NCBI RefSeq assembly: GCF_019915265.1
Contig: NZ_CP082780.1
Location: forward strand, 248,001 to 312,000
Source of the DNA: Bacillus aquiflavi
Lineage (GTDB): Bacteria > Bacillota > Bacilli > Bacillales > Cytobacillaceae
DNA: 64,000 nt
Direction: 5' to 3'
The translations under genes were made by a program, and so were the position numbers. The notes below the pieces were generated by a model. The model was not told where the DNA came from. It did no database searches and worked only from the letters and a program-made list of their open reading frames with translations. Shown here piece after piece: positions 53,213 to 63,565 of the stretch (its first letter is position 1; the number at the start of each line of letters is the position of its first letter).

Positions 53213-54121
53213 ATGAATAAAGATATTAAACAAATTAAAGAAATAACTAAAAAACATAATCTTATTCTAAAGGAAGAAACAATGCAGTTTAATGAATCCG
53301 GACTTGATTTTCAAGTTGTATTTGCGCAAGATGAAAGTGGAATTGATTGGGTTTTTAGATTCCCTAGACGGGAAGATGTGATGCCTAGAACAAAGGTAGA
53401 AAAACAAGTATTAGATTTGGTTAATCAGTATGCTCAATCTTTTCAAGCACCAAACTGGATCATTTACACAGATGAGCTGATTGCTTACAAGAAGTTAGAT
53501 GGTGTGCCAGCAGGAACTATAGATCATAACATAGGGAACTATGTTTGGGAGATAGATATTAATAATGTTCCAGAATTATTTCACAAGTCTCTTGGTAGAG
53601 TATTAGCAGAGCTTCATAGTATACCTAGTGATAAAGCTACTGAGTTTGGCCTAGTAGTGCAAGCACCAGAAGAAGCAAGAATGTCAATTAAGCAGCGTAT
53701 GGATGATGTAAAAGCAAAGTTTGGTGTAGGTGGGAATCTATGGAACAGATGGCAAGCATGGGTTAATGATGATGAAAGGTGGCCTAAGAAAACTGGACTG
53801 ATTCATGGAGATGTACATGCTGGACATACTATGATTGATAAAGAGGCTAATGTGACTGGATTAATTGACTGGACTGAAGCTAAGGTTACAGATATTTCGA
53901 ATGATTTTGTTTTCAACTATAAGGCTTTTGGAGAAGAAGGACTAGAAGCTTTGATTCTTGCTTATAAAGAAGCTGGTGGATATTATTGGCCTAGGATGAA
54001 AGAGCATATTATTGAACTGGTTGCTGCGTATCCGGTTTCAATTGCTGAATTTGCAATGGTATCTGGTGTTGAAGAATATGTTCAGATGGCGAAGAGAGCG
54101 TTGGAAGTGAAAGGTTCGTAA
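53213..54121 (+). CDS. Macrolide 2'-phosphotransferase-like kinase
   Basis: 302 residues from the ATG at 53213, after AGGAGTGAT. The aminoglycoside/macrolide kinase fold is seen in [20 protein letters not shown], the catalytic loop [14 protein letters not shown] (Asp as base) and the metal motif [11 protein letters not shown]. The central [11 protein letters not shown] and the C-terminal [11 protein letters not shown] are like Mph enzymes, including the chromosomal kind in Bacillus (YcbJ/Mph(K)). These enzymes phosphorylate macrolides at the 2'-OH and lower susceptibility; which macrolides, if any, cannot be told here. The gene is intact among decayed neighbours. Confidence 0.85.
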   Translation: MNKDIKQIKEITKKHNLILKEETMQFNESGLDFQVVFAQDESGIDWVFRFPRREDVMPRTKVEKQVLDLVNQYAQSFQAPNWIIYTDELIAYKKLDGVPAGTIDHNIGNYVWEIDINNVPELFHKSLGRVLAELHSIPSDKATEFGLVVQAPEEARMSIKQRMDDVKAKFGVGGNLWNRWQAWVNDDERWPKKTGLIHGDVHAGHTMIDKEANVTGLIDWTEAKVTDISNDFVFNYKAFGEEGLEALILAYKEAGGYYWPRMKEHIIELVAAYPVSIAEFAMVSGVEEYVQMAKRALEVKGS

Positions 54122-54376
54122 GTGGTGTGATATAGTCATTGATATGTTTCAAAGAATAAACAACTTGATAGACATTCGTTCTATCCTCTCCTCTCAAACC
54201 ATGTAGAGTGCGTGGCGCAAATAGCTTTGAAATCATAAGGTTTATGGATGGCTAATTGGGGTTTTACCGCATTTTGACCACCTATCCATTCTTTCTTATT
54301 AATTTTCAGAATATTTCGCACTCTTGTTCTTCTATATTTGGAGTATCGTGTGCATAAATATTTGATACTATAGTGA

Positions 54377-54610
54377 CTAGCCGTTCTTGAACTTCCTTTT
54401 GCTTGCAACAACTTCTACATTAAAAGTTACATAAGTATGTCTAATATCATGAATTCAAATTTTTGGTACGTTAGCTTTTTTTATACTTCGGTAAAAAATA
54501 GTTGTTAAAGTTCTTAGGTATATTGGATGACCATTAAGTCTTGTGAAAACAAGATTTTGATCTTGATATGCTGAACAAAGCTTTAATTTAAATTTCATAT
54601 TCTTGTCCAT
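54377..54610 (-). pseudogene. C-terminal remnant of a tyrosine integrase
   Basis: The minus strand reads AYQDQNLVFTRLNGHPIYLR, then IKKANVPKI, a stop, IHDIRHTYVTFNVEVVASKR and a final stop. IHDIRHTYVT is the HxxRHT block of the tyrosine recombinase catalytic site. The N-terminal two thirds and the last catalytic tyrosine are missing. It marks an older phage or ICE insertion. Confidence 0.75.
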
Positions 54611-54788
54611 GATGTATTCCTTCAAAAAGAAGGCTATTTTTTAGAAACGATGGATATGTACAAGTACCCAACCATTGCCAGCTTCCTTGAATTTCAAAAA
54701 AATTTATAAGCAACAACTAAATTAATAAGAGAACGGCTCTTTTGTAAAATAAAAAAGACGAGAATCATCGTTAAAAAAAGGAGTTTTC

Positions 54789-55229
54789 ATGATGGAATTT
54801 AAAGTTTTTACGGAGAATGACTTGATAGAATGTACGAAAATATTTATCGAAGTTTTTAATGACGAACCTTGGAACGATGAATGGACTTTTGAACGAGCCA
54901 AACAATATATAACTGATTTTTATCATACGCCAGGTTTCTTTGGGGTATTGGCAATCGAAAAAGGAGAAATGATTGGCTTTATTCATGGAGTCAATAAAGC
55001 ATGGTGGAGCGGAAATGAATTTTATATTAATGAAATGGGCGTCAAGCAACAGTGGCGTAATCAAGGGGTTGGGAAGGCTCTTTTAGAGCAGTTAATAAAA
55101 GAACTTGAGGATAGTGAGATTAGTAATTTTGCGTTATTGACGAACCGGGGAACGTCTGCTGAAGCATTTTATAAAAAAAATGGCTTTCAAGAAATCGAGC
55201 GACTCGTATTTTATAGCCGTGATATTTAA
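54789..55229 (+). CDS. GNAT family N-acetyltransferase
   Basis: 146 residues after GGAG; two adjacent ATG codons. The acetyl-CoA motif is QQWRNQGVGKALLEQL; it is followed by FALLTNRGTSAEAFYKKNGF, the usual end of the fold. The N-terminal block (NDEPWNDEWTFERAKQYI) is like that of AAC(6')-like and ribosomal-type acetyltransferases. The acceptor could be an amine of a small molecule or protein; resistance function is possible but not shown. The gene is intact. Confidence 0.85.
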   Translation: MMEFKVFTENDLIECTKIFIEVFNDEPWNDEWTFERAKQYITDFYHTPGFFGVLAIEKGEMIGFIHGVNKAWWSGNEFYINEMGVKQQWRNQGVGKALLEQLIKELEDSEISNFALLTNRGTSAEAFYKKNGFQEIERLVFYSRDI

Positions 55230-55911
55230 ACGTTTAAAGTGCTAATAGACGTTGGAGGATTGAGAGATGAAATTACTTTTTTACCGTAGTGAAAGATTGG
55301 CTAAATTTTTTTGATGAAGGGGTCTTCTGGAGAACATTTTTTTATAAAAGAAAATTATCGAGAAATTATTTCACTGATAGTTCGAAAAAATAAAAATTAT
55401 GAGCCTTCTGTTTAGTTAGTCTAGCGCTGTTCGTTCAGTTGCGTTTAGTAGGGAGGTATAATTCCTTTACGAGTTGTTTATTTTAAGGAGCTCTCAATTG
55501 TGAAATAATGAATGGTGGCCTAAAGCTTGTTTTTTCAGGAAAATATTGATAGACAAATAAAAAAAGAAACAGGCTAGAAGATAATTTAATGACAAACTTA
55601 TTCTCACTGAAATTAACTGTATTTACTTTGCTCGAAAGTGGTCGGAGAGGTGTCTAAGGTAATAGCGCTTTCTAAAAATACCGATCTTAGAAAAGGCGAC
55701 AATCTTTGTTTCTATAGAAGAGGATATGAAGAGGCGCAATTAAGTGAAATTATATAAATTAACAGTATGTATATAAATATAAAAGGTTGATTTTTCTTAT
55801 GAGGGAAAAAAATTGATGAAACAGCTTTGACAGCTATTACAAGGCACTTTCAGAAGACAGTTCTGAAGCGAAGCTGAAATCAGAAAATTCACATCAGATT
55901 ATATGATAATT
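55230..55911. other. Non-coding, decayed stretch
   Basis: About 680 AT-rich bases. Short frames appear after good-looking ribosome binding sites (for example at 55267) but end soon. No family is recognised. Likely remains of lost genes. Confidence 0.45.
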
Positions 55912-56343
55912 GAAAGTGATATTACGATTGAAGCTAATATAGCGCACATATATACCAAATTGAACACCGATTTGGCATGGGAAATATTTTAATTAACAAT
56001 GCAGGGATGTATGCTGAAAATGATACTATCTTTACAATTACATCAGCTGATATAGATACAACCTACGATGCTAAAGTAAAAGGTACCATCATGATGACAC
56101 ACGAATTCGTTAGAGGTTTAGTATGAGAGCTGAAAGTAGCTCTACAGAATAGGAAACCTTGAAACAAAGATTGATGGATCGAGATTACATGAAAAGATTG
56201 GATAATTCAAACATACCATCAGACCTTTATGGTAGAGTGATTAATTTAAGTACGGACTCTGCACAGGTATTTGCCGGGCAAATTGCTTATGGTTCATCAA
56301 AGGCTGCTGTTAAAGCATTAACACGTAATTTTTTTATACAATG
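55912..56343 (+). pseudogene. Short-chain dehydrogenase remnant
   Basis: Pieces in different frames give an SDR: DITIEANIAHIYT, then EHRFGMGNILINNAGMYAEN with the NNAG motif, THEFVRGLV and a stop, then after ~90 bases RVINLSTDSAQVFAGQIAYG with the catalytic YGSSK pattern and AAVKALTRNF. It is broken by at least one frameshift (near 55955) and stops. The nucleotide-binding first strand and the C-terminus are lacking. Confidence 0.7.
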
Positions 56344-56589
56344 AAATATATCGCCAATTATGAAAAAGATAGGTATAAAACTGCAATAGAAATATTTCTT
56401 AACAAATATAGTAATGATATGATTTTCATGAGAAACATTTTTATAACTTTAACCAATAAAACTTTTAAAGTGCCTGTGAATTTCCGACAAATTGATCATT
56501 TTGTGTTAATGAGCACAGGGATTTTTATGATAGAGATGAAATACTGGTCGCTTTTTAGAAAAACAGACAAAGGAGGATGTAATTTATAA
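56341..56589 (+). pseudogene. NERD-domain-like remnant
   Basis: 82 codons from an ATG overlapping the previous stop. The part FRQIDHFVLMSTGIFMIEMKYW has the NERD (nuclease-related) pattern IDHxxx...GIFxIExKxW. The rest of the domain is missing. Low-to-moderate certainty. Confidence 0.5.
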
Positions 56590-56905
56590 TAAGAGTGATT
56601 TAGTAAAGATAAAAATCTTTTAGTAAGGATAAATGAAATTTCGTAGAGTCATAAGGAGGTATAGTTGTAACTTTAATAAACCTAACAAATCTCTCATCTT
56701 CACTGTAGTGTCGTATCGTATCCTTACGTTTAAAATCTCATGTTTAACTATTTTAAATTCTGGAAATTCAAGTAACATGGAAACATTTTAGAACCTCCTA
56801 ATAAATGTTTATTGATGCTAACATTTTGTCAGGAATTCGAGAATGTTTTCCTTTTTTATGTATTACACAAAAAGTAATGATAAATTTAAAATAAAAGGTG
56901 ATGAA
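56590..56905. other. Non-coding stretch with a possible minus-strand gene start
   Basis: On the minus strand an AGGAGG followed by ATG (near 56790) opens a frame of only a dozen codons; the neighbouring frame reads LLEFPEFKIVKHEILNVRI for about 50 codons. It may be the start of a lost transposase gene. Nothing else is seen. Confidence 0.35.
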
Positions 56906-57352
56906 ATGGAATATTGGGCATTAGGTGAGAACCCTGCTGGAGAATCATATCGGAAGTTAATAGGAATGCTCTGTGATCATTCGGATAAATTCTACTTTGT
57001 AACAAGAAGGGAATTAAAATATAATCAAGACATTTTTATACAATTTAAGCCTCACATCATTGAAACTTATAAAACAAAAAAGTGGGCAAATACAATAACG
57101 AAGGGTCCAGCAGCAACGGTATACGTAATTGAAGCAAACAAGGATACATGTGAACTACTGAAACAATCTGCAGGTACATTATATGATTGGGTTGCACCAA
57201 ATTTACCTGAAGATTTAACCTTTTTGAAAAATAACTTTGCTTGGTTTTCATGTACATCTCACGAACAATTTGGTGGGCTTTCTATTCGTTCGGAATACCA
57301 TAGACAATTACTAGGTCAAATTACTGGTTTGAAAATTGAAAAGGTAGAATGA
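56906..57352 (+). CDS. Hypothetical protein, possible immunity protein
   Basis: 148 residues from the ATG at 56906, after AAGGTGATG. I do not recognise a named family. The protein is mixed alpha/beta without membrane spans: EYWALGENPAGESYRKLIGM, FYFVTRRELKYNQD, ANTITKGPAATVYVIEANKD. Small cytosolic genes between toxin C-terminal fragments are often immunity genes, and the next feature is such a fragment, so this may be one. The frame is intact. Confidence 0.55.
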   Translation: MEYWALGENPAGESYRKLIGMLCDHSDKFYFVTRRELKYNQDIFIQFKPHIIETYKTKKWANTITKGPAATVYVIEANKDTCELLKQSAGTLYDWVAPNLPEDLTFLKNNFAWFSCTSHEQFGGLSIRSEYHRQLLGQITGLKIEKVE

Positions 57353-57394
57353 TTTGAGGTAGCGAAGCAACACGTCATACATAAAGAGAAGTAA

Positions 57395-57909
57395 ATAATC
57401 AGAATATTTCTCCCTGCCAAAAATCTAAAGGATTTCCCTGTTGCAAAAAACTGGTTTAATAAAGTAGGTACTTCTGTTATTAAACATGAAAAAAATATTG
57501 TGGGTTTTGGTACGGTTCTCGGTGGAGTAGGTATGGTTGCTGGGTTTAGTTTCGGGATGTATGATGATATGGTAAATAGTAATAGGACTGCAGGTCAAGC
57601 CATTGCTCATAATGCTACAGCAACAGCAGTTGGTTTAGGGTCAAGTAGCTTTGCGGCAACACTAATAGGTGGATCAAGCACAAATCCAGCTGGTTGGGCA
57701 ATATTAGGTGGAGTCGGGGCAGGTTTGCTTGCTACAACAATTTTTAACGTAGCATATGAAAATAACTGGTTAGGTATTCAAGACGCTTTAAATTGGGTAG
57801 GTGACAGAATAGATGATCTCTGGGAAGGTACAAAGGAAGTGCAAGTGATATAGGAGAAGCTATAATTGACAGTTTAAATGCTATAAACCCATTGATAGGA
57901 TGGTGGTGA
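57395..57909 (+). pseudogene. Orphan C-terminal toxin module, glycine-rich (TspA-like)
   Basis: An open frame without a start begins near 57395 (LPAKNLKDFPVAKNWFNKVG) and runs through hydrophobic, glycine/alanine-rich sequence (GFGTVLGGVGMVAGFSFGMY, GWAILGGVGAGLLATTIFNV). It ends early at 57853; one-base frameshift near 57842 restores SDIGEAIIDSLNAINPLIGW to the stop at 57907. This looks like the swapped C-terminal domain of an LXG-type toxin that acts on membranes, separated from its secretion domain. The following DUF443-like gene supports this, because DUF443 proteins give immunity to the membrane-depolarising toxin TspA. Confidence 0.6.
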
Positions 57910-57913
57910 CTCA

Positions 57914-58186
57914 ATGAACTGTGAAGTTCTCTTTGTTCATAAGAACATAAGGTATAAGATTATAAACATAAATGAAACAAATTATATTTTTGACCAAGAT
58001 CATCCCTTTTTGGTGTTTTTCTCCCCTTTCCTCAATTGGATGAAGTTGCATACGGTATACAAAATTACAGACAAAGATAAAATTGAACAGTTAGCAGAAA
58101 AAAACAATAAAAAAGTAGGTTTTGGAATAGCTATGTTCAATCGTATACTTAAAGGATGGTTCCAGGAAGATAATGATCCTAAATAG
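57914..58186 (+). pseudogene. DUF443-like immunity protein, truncated
   Basis: 90 residues after GGTGGTGA. The start (CEVLFVHKNIRYKIININET) and FFSPFLNWMKLHTVYKITDK match the beginning of DUF443 proteins (five-span membrane proteins such as TsaI). The membrane part that should follow is absent: the frame ends after GFGIAMFNRILKGWF. It lies four bases behind the orphan toxin module, as expected for its immunity gene. Confidence 0.55.
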
Positions 58187-58194
58187 GGGTCCGA

Positions 58195-58531
58195 TTATCG
58201 ATAGGAACGGCAAAAAAACCGTAATTCAGGCTGCATAAAACCTCTTTGTTTAAGTGAGGAAATAATTGAATTTGTTCGGTTCATCACTCTTCTTATCCAA
58301 GAACCTAGCTTTTTTATCAAGCGAGTCGTTCTTGCTTTTTCTCTTAATCTAATTTCCTCTTGAAGTAGCTCACACTTCTTTTGGTATTCTCTTTGTTGAG
58401 GAAGTTGTTCTTCATCATCGTACTTCTTAGGCTTCTTAGCTGTCCTCAAATTTATTTTCATTGTTGCTTGTATTTCAGAAATCGAGAGACCCTTTTCATT
58501 TCTTAACTTTTTGATACAATTTATCAGACAT
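58195..58531 (-). pseudogene. IS21-family IstA transposase fragment
   Basis: On the minus strand, in two frames, one reads KKLRNEKGLSISEIQATMKI and NLRTAKK, then KKYDDEEQLPQQREYQKK: the N-terminal helix-turn-helix of IstA-type transposases. The rest of the gene and istB are missing. A frameshift lies near the start (58490-58520). Confidence 0.65.
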
Positions 58532-58619
58532 TTTTAGTATCCTTTATTACCTCCACTACCAATAATTGCTCTACATAATTAATGTAGTGAGGACTTGAGG
58601 GGCTGGCAAGTCTTTTTTA

Positions 58620-58639
58620 TCAAATGAACGTTCATTTGA
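58620..58639. promoter_or_regulatory. Perfect 20-base palindrome, TetR-operator-like
   Basis: TCAAATGAACGTTCATTTGA is its own reverse complement. The core AATGAACGTTCATT is similar to operators of TetR/AcrR regulators. No such regulator gene is nearby, so it may be left from a lost promoter. Confidence 0.45.
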
Positions 58640-58649
58640 CATTCCGTTT

Positions 58650-59141
58650 TTGAAACAGGGAGAGACCATTGAATTATTTAAAGATGATACAGAACTTCAT
58701 CTCGTTTATGATCAAGAGATTAATGATGATGCATCCAAACTCTTACATACAGATGCAGGAAATAAACGTCCAGATTTACGCTTGGAATTCTTTAAGAAGG
58801 AGAGTATATCTATTGATTTTAAATACCGCCCTTTAAGATACATTTGGAATACAAGAGAGCGTAATGATGTAATGGATCAACTTACAGCTTATCGAGATAA
58901 TTTTTATTCACAACACATCTATGCGATTTCGTTTCCAGGTATTTATCGGTCATTTAGAGCGATTCAAGAAGTTTGGGCGGTCTATCCGCAGCATGAAAAT
59001 AACAAAAAAATTGGAAAGCCACGTAATATATGTTTAGTCGAATTAACGCCCGATGTCGATAAAGAGTTTTTTGTGGCACGGCTAAAAGAATCTATTGAGG
59101 ACATACAGCGTGCTTGGAAAAAGTTAAAGAGACGTCAATAG
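58650..59141 (+). pseudogene. C-terminal part of a nuclease-like protein
   Basis: 163 codons from a TTG without ribosome binding site; the frame is open further upstream, so the gene is probably truncated at its 5' side. The segment KRPDLRLEFFKKESISIDFK (Asp ... Asp-x-Lys) resembles the core of PD-(D/E)xK nucleases, as in DUF2357-type proteins that go with McrB-like GTPases. No McrB partner is nearby. The end (EDIQRAWKKLKRRQ) is basic and helical. Confidence 0.5.
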
Positions 59142-59775
59142 TAGATGAGGAAAGCAGAAACTAAATTCAGGTAACAAGTTCAGTTGTCTAAAGACACATC
59201 TTTTAAAAATGATGGCATTAAAGTATTTGACTTATAAATCGGTTTATTTCCAGAAAATTGTTTTTTAATATAGTAATGAAAACGGACTTACAGGTTTATT
59301 TGCTGATCCACTAAACCTTTAAATGTTAGTAATCATTGAAGAGTATTTACTATATACCGGCCGGCATCCACAGCAAGTCCACTGAAGCGGTTTTCAAGAT
59401 AACTTATCTGAGGAAAAGGGACTAAATAAGGGGTCAGTTATTGATGTGCTTGGTAATTTTGTAATGGAGTATGACTTTTACTACGTTGAATAATTCATTT
59501 GGTCCTACAGATGGTGGATAGTAGAACTAGAAAATATGGATTATCGTTATGACGAGGCATGTTTTGAAGAGAATAATAATGAGTGGTTTGTGACATGTGA
59601 AATAATATGTTGGTTTACATTTTTAGGTTTAAAGTTCTAGTTAAGTATTTATTAGTTAAACATATACAAAAAAAACCAGGAAAATAGATGTATGGAGAAT
59701 GGATGAATTTAACATTATGATTGATGTAGACAATCATTAGCGTTGCATTAATGAATATTGAAAGTTATGAAAATT
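59142..59775. other. Decayed stretch, no gene recognised
   Basis: About 630 bases with scattered short protein-like frames (for example VELENMDYRYDEACFEENNN near 59530) between stops. No family is recognised. Confidence 0.45.
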
Positions 59776-61021
59776 CCTAATATTTAGTAATTAGTTTTCA
59801 AGTAATAAAAAATCCTTTACAATGGAAGTACAGGTGATTCCCTGTCCAAATCCAATAGTAAAGGATAACCGATATGGACAAGAATACACTAAAATCATCA
59901 TTTGGTAAATGGATAACACCTATAAACTCAAAAATACTTCTTGAACAAGTAGAAGAAAGTAAGCAAGATCATTATACGAAAAAACTGACAACTGTAGCCT
60001 ACATAAAGCTTATGTTGCTTGCTCAATTACAAGGATTCGAGAGTCTGGAAGAAATGAGTGACGCACTGATTCATGATCAACTTCAAAAAGCCTTAGGTTT
60101 TGAATCAATCAGTAAATCTCAATTATCAAGAAAAAACAATGAAGTCAATCCAGCTATTCTTTCCCGATTATTTTTGGAGCTTGTGCACCAAATAAAAGAA
60201 ATTCACTTTAAAAACGGAAAGCATATGCCATTAAAAATCATCGACTCCAGTACACTTCCATTAAACCTGACGAATTATAAGTGGGCAAAATTCCGCAAAA
60301 CAAAAGCTGGTGTCAAGCTGCATTTGCGACTTGTGTTCATGAATAATGATACTGTATACCCTGAAAAAGCAGTAATTACAACAGCCAAAGAAACATGACA
60401 GAAATCAATTGGAAATTCTCGTTGATGATAAGGAAGCCATGTATGTGTTTGACCGCGGATATGTTGATTACGAACGGTTCGATCGAATGATGGATGATGG
60501 CTACTTCTTTGTATCAAGATTAAAGAAAAACGCCGTCATTCGTGAGGTAGAATCCTTTTCGGTTCCTGAAAAGTCTACTGTTCTATCAGATAGAATGGTT
60601 TACATTGGCTCTACTCAAAATCGTACAGAGAATGTCTTCCGCCTCCTTGAAGTTGAGGACACAAAAGGAAACATTCTTAGGTTAATAACGAATCGCTTCG
60701 ATTTAGAACCTGACGAAGTCAGCGAAATTTATCGTCAACGTTGGGCGATTGAACTGTTTTTTAAATGGCTAAAACAGCATGTAAAGATCAAACACTTTTA
60801 TGGTATGGGTGAAACAGCGATTCAAAATCAAATTTATCTTGCACTCATTGCCTACTGTCTAAATGTTCTAATCCAACTGGAGATGAAAAGCAAAAAAGCC
60901 CTACTCCGGATTAGTCGTTGGTTAAAGGCAGCACTTTGGAAGCCTGCTTACATTTGGATTCGCAAATTCGACAATAGAGCAAGTCCGTAAACACATACAC
61001 AGTTGCTGTCACCTAAGTATT
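59776..61021 (+). mobile_element. IS4-family insertion sequence (ends uncertain)
   Basis: The transposase gene and flanks fit an IS4-family element. Possible ends are an imperfect inverted pair (AATATTTAGTAATTAG left; AATACTTAGGTGACAG read inward from the right), but they match poorly, so the borders are only approximate. The element lies directly before the broken first gene of the LXG operon, and may have removed its 5' end. Confidence 0.6.
59874..60990 (+). pseudogene. IS4-family DDE transposase, frameshifted
   Basis: The first frame (174 residues) has the DUF4372-like N-terminus KSSFGKWITPINSKILLEQV and the first catalytic aspartate in LKIIDSSTLPLNL. An extra A in AAAGAAACATGACAG (near 60395) shifts the frame; removing it gives AKEHDRNQLEILVDDKEAMY. 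The second frame has VFDRGYVDYERFDRM with the second aspartate and YRQRWAIELFFKWLKQHVKI with the catalytic glutamate (Y-(2)-R-(3)-E-(6)-K signature). The enzyme should be inactive. Confidence 0.85.
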
Positions 61022-61023
61022 AA

Positions 61024-61517
61024 ATGTATATTTTTACTAAATGGACAGAGCACCTTTGTTTAGCCCTTGTTCTTTTAGAAAAAAATAACACTGGTCTATT
61101 TACAGAATATTCTGTCCTCATTTATGCAACGCTAATGATAGACAATATAAATAGAAAAAGTGAGTTGAGCAGCTTGATGACTGAACAAGTTAACCAATTG
61201 AAAAAAGACATGAACTCTATTGAGTTTTCTCATCATGATATGAACAAGCTTCAACAGGAAATGGCAGCGAAACAAAAAGTAGGTGAAGTGTAGTGGGATT
61301 ATATAAGGCTGATTTTTGCCATCGCTTATTGTACGGTGGCTGGGATTTTGGAATAATCAACAACTTACAAGATGCCGTTGATGAAATCAAGCAAAACTTT
61401 GAAGATATGGATTTAGAAAATGCATCTGTCGAAGAGGAGATGAGAGCGATCGTGGATGAGATGGTGACGGAGTTAACTCAATTAATCAATAAAATAGAAT
61501 CCGTTCACTTTCGCTAG
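61024..61517 (+). pseudogene. First gene of the LXG operon (DUF5082/YwqH-like), damaged
   Basis: Two frames that overlap at 61291-61293 (TAG/GTG). The first ends with helical sequence (MTEQVNQLKKDMNSIEFSHH, LQQEMAAKQKVGEV); the second goes on with DFGIINNLQDAVDEIKQNFE and EMRAIVDEMVTELTQLINKI. Small helical proteins of this type precede LXG toxin genes and act as secretion partners. The 5' part is foreign (IS4 border) and the middle has a frameshift, so it is probably dead. Confidence 0.5.
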
Positions 61518-61540
61518 TTTGTGAAGAAGGGAGGATTTTC

Positions 61541-61852
61541 ATGGGATCAACACAAGAAATTAAATTACATCTCGAAGAGCTTCAAACAACATTAAATCAA
61601 TTACAAACTGGGATGAATGAGTTTACAAGCTACACGACAACCTTTCGCTCGAACACAAGGGATCGCTTAAAAAACTTTCATTCCGATTTTATCGCCAAAG
61701 TCGATGCCCTCCTCGATAACATGAATAATGATGTCAATCAAGATTTAATCAAACAGCTCCAAGAAATCTATCAAGCTGGCAAAACATTGCTAGAAAGCAT
61801 GAAACAAGTAGATGAAGAACTTGGAGAGGCAATTGGGGGCGATCGGTCGTGA
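61541..61852 (+). CDS. Small helical LXG-operon protein (DUF5344/YwqI-like)
   Basis: 103 residues after AGGGAGG. It is nearly all helical: EIKLHLEELQTTLNQLQTGM, then RDRLKNFHSDFIAKVDALLD, like the WXG-type partner proteins (YwqI type) that help export LXG toxins through the type VII system. It overlaps the toxin gene by GTGA, so translation is coupled. The frame is intact. Confidence 0.65.
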   Translation: MGSTQEIKLHLEELQTTLNQLQTGMNEFTSYTTTFRSNTRDRLKNFHSDFIAKVDALLDNMNNDVNQDLIKQLQEIYQAGKTLLESMKQVDEELGEAIGGDRS

Positions 61853-63553
61853 AGCGTGACTTACAAATAAATTATGGGATTTTAGATGACATGATTGGAC
61901 AGCTTCATATGTATAAGCATGCCCTTGTAGAAATGAAAGACTCGCTTGATCAAGTTTCCACAGCGATTCAAACGAATCAGGGGAAAAGTGTCGAGGCATG
62001 GGATCAAAAGATCAATCGTTCCCAGGAAAAAATCGAAAAATACGAAACACAAATCAACGATCTTTTGTCATCATTTTCGAAAATTATGTGGCAGATACAA
62101 CCGTTTACATTTCCCCGATTGCGAGAAACGCTATGATGCGTGTCGACCGTAATGATATTTGGATTAATCTCACTCAAATAGAAAGTGGCATCACTAGAAA
62201 CGTGACGAAAGCATTAAACCGAAGCTACGAGACACCCTCTTCCATCTTAAGCTTGTTTGATGATCCAACCGAGGCTGAAAAGGAAGCAAGCGAGATAAAT
62301 AGAAGAAATATGGAAAAGATTCAAGCGAATATTAAATCAACTAGAAACAAACTTCAAAACAAAATGGATGATCTGTGGGAACTATACGACATGAAAGTAA
62401 AAAAATTTGAAAATGTCGATGATGCGTACCATGATCGAGCAGCAAAAATGAAGGGGAAATATACGAACTTCTTTGAAGGAGTAGGAGATGTCGTCGAAAA
62501 TATAACCCAGGGCGCCACCGATCTCATCAAGGGGCTGGCAAATGGAATCGTCGGGATGGTGACGGGATTGGTGGTCACCGTTGTGGGAGATGCAGGTATA
62601 GTGATTCTATCAGGTGTTATTCCTGATGTAATCGAACCGCCTAAATTAAAAGAAAAGGCAGATCAAACGATTGATACACACACAGGCTGCGATACAATTT
62701 ATCCAAGACCCTATTCGTACAGCGGAATCTGTCGCACAGGTCGTGACCGATTCGGTTGAACAAGAAGGGATCATGTATGCAACTGGTTCTGCCTTGCCGT
62801 CTCTCATTCCAAGCACCTTATTAAAAGGAGTAAAAGGTCTTTCTAGCGTAAAAAGTCCTGGAAAATCACCGAAAGTGAATAACAGTAAAACCTTACAGCA
62901 AAGAATTTATCCAAGATAAAATCAACGCAGCAAAAGCGGGAATGGGTAAGATGAAAGTGCCTGTACTTTATCGAGAGCAACTGTCGACAGGCTATTCTTC
63001 TCTGCCGATTGTTGGAATGGGAACAAAGCCGCTCGGTGAGATTCGTCCGCAAATGTTTTCGGTGAAGAGTAAGGAAGGTAGGGAGATGGGTAATCGTAAA
63101 TCTATTAATGGATATGAGGGAATAGGAAAATTTAGGGAAAAAGTAGGATTAAAACCATATTCAATAGATTCAGGAGATACAGTAGCAAGTATTACTGTAA
63201 ATAATAAGACTTATTTCGGAGTCAATTCAACTATTACAAAAGAATCACAAAAAGCATCAAAGGCGTTAAGACAGAGATGGCTAAGAGAAATAGAATGGGT
63301 TCCACCGAAAAGAACAGCTCCTAAACATTTAGGACATGCACAGTCTCTTGCTCATGCTGAAGCACATTCATTAATAAGGGCATTTGAGAGACAAGGAAGT
63401 TTACCTAAGACAGTTACAATGTATGTTGATAGAAAAACATGTAATATATGTAGAGGTGAATTGCCAGCATTATTAAAAAGATTAGGTATTGATGAATTAG
63501 AGGTTTTTAGTGGAGGTACTACAAAACCAATTATAATAAAGGCTACAAAATAA
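61849..63553 (+). pseudogene. LXG polymorphic toxin with C-terminal deaminase domain, three frameshifts
   Basis: Four pieces in three frames make one ~570-residue protein. Piece 1 (from GTG 61849) and piece 2 form the LXG secretion domain (QINYGILDDMIGQLHMYKHA; FENYVADTTVYI; NYETQINDLLSSF-like helices); the shift lies near 62080. A glycine-rich hydrophobic segment (IKGLANGIVGMVTGLVVTVV) follows; shifts two and three lie near 62680 and 62895. The last piece holds the toxin: AHAEAHSLIRAF and TCNICRGELPALLKRLGI, the HAE and CxxC zinc motifs of the nucleic-acid deaminase superfamily (YwqJ-like). The last ~480 bases are more AT-rich, as expected for a swapped toxin tip. It would be exported by the type VII system to attack rivals. 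Confidence 0.8.
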
Positions 63554-63565
63554 GGAGGCATAATA

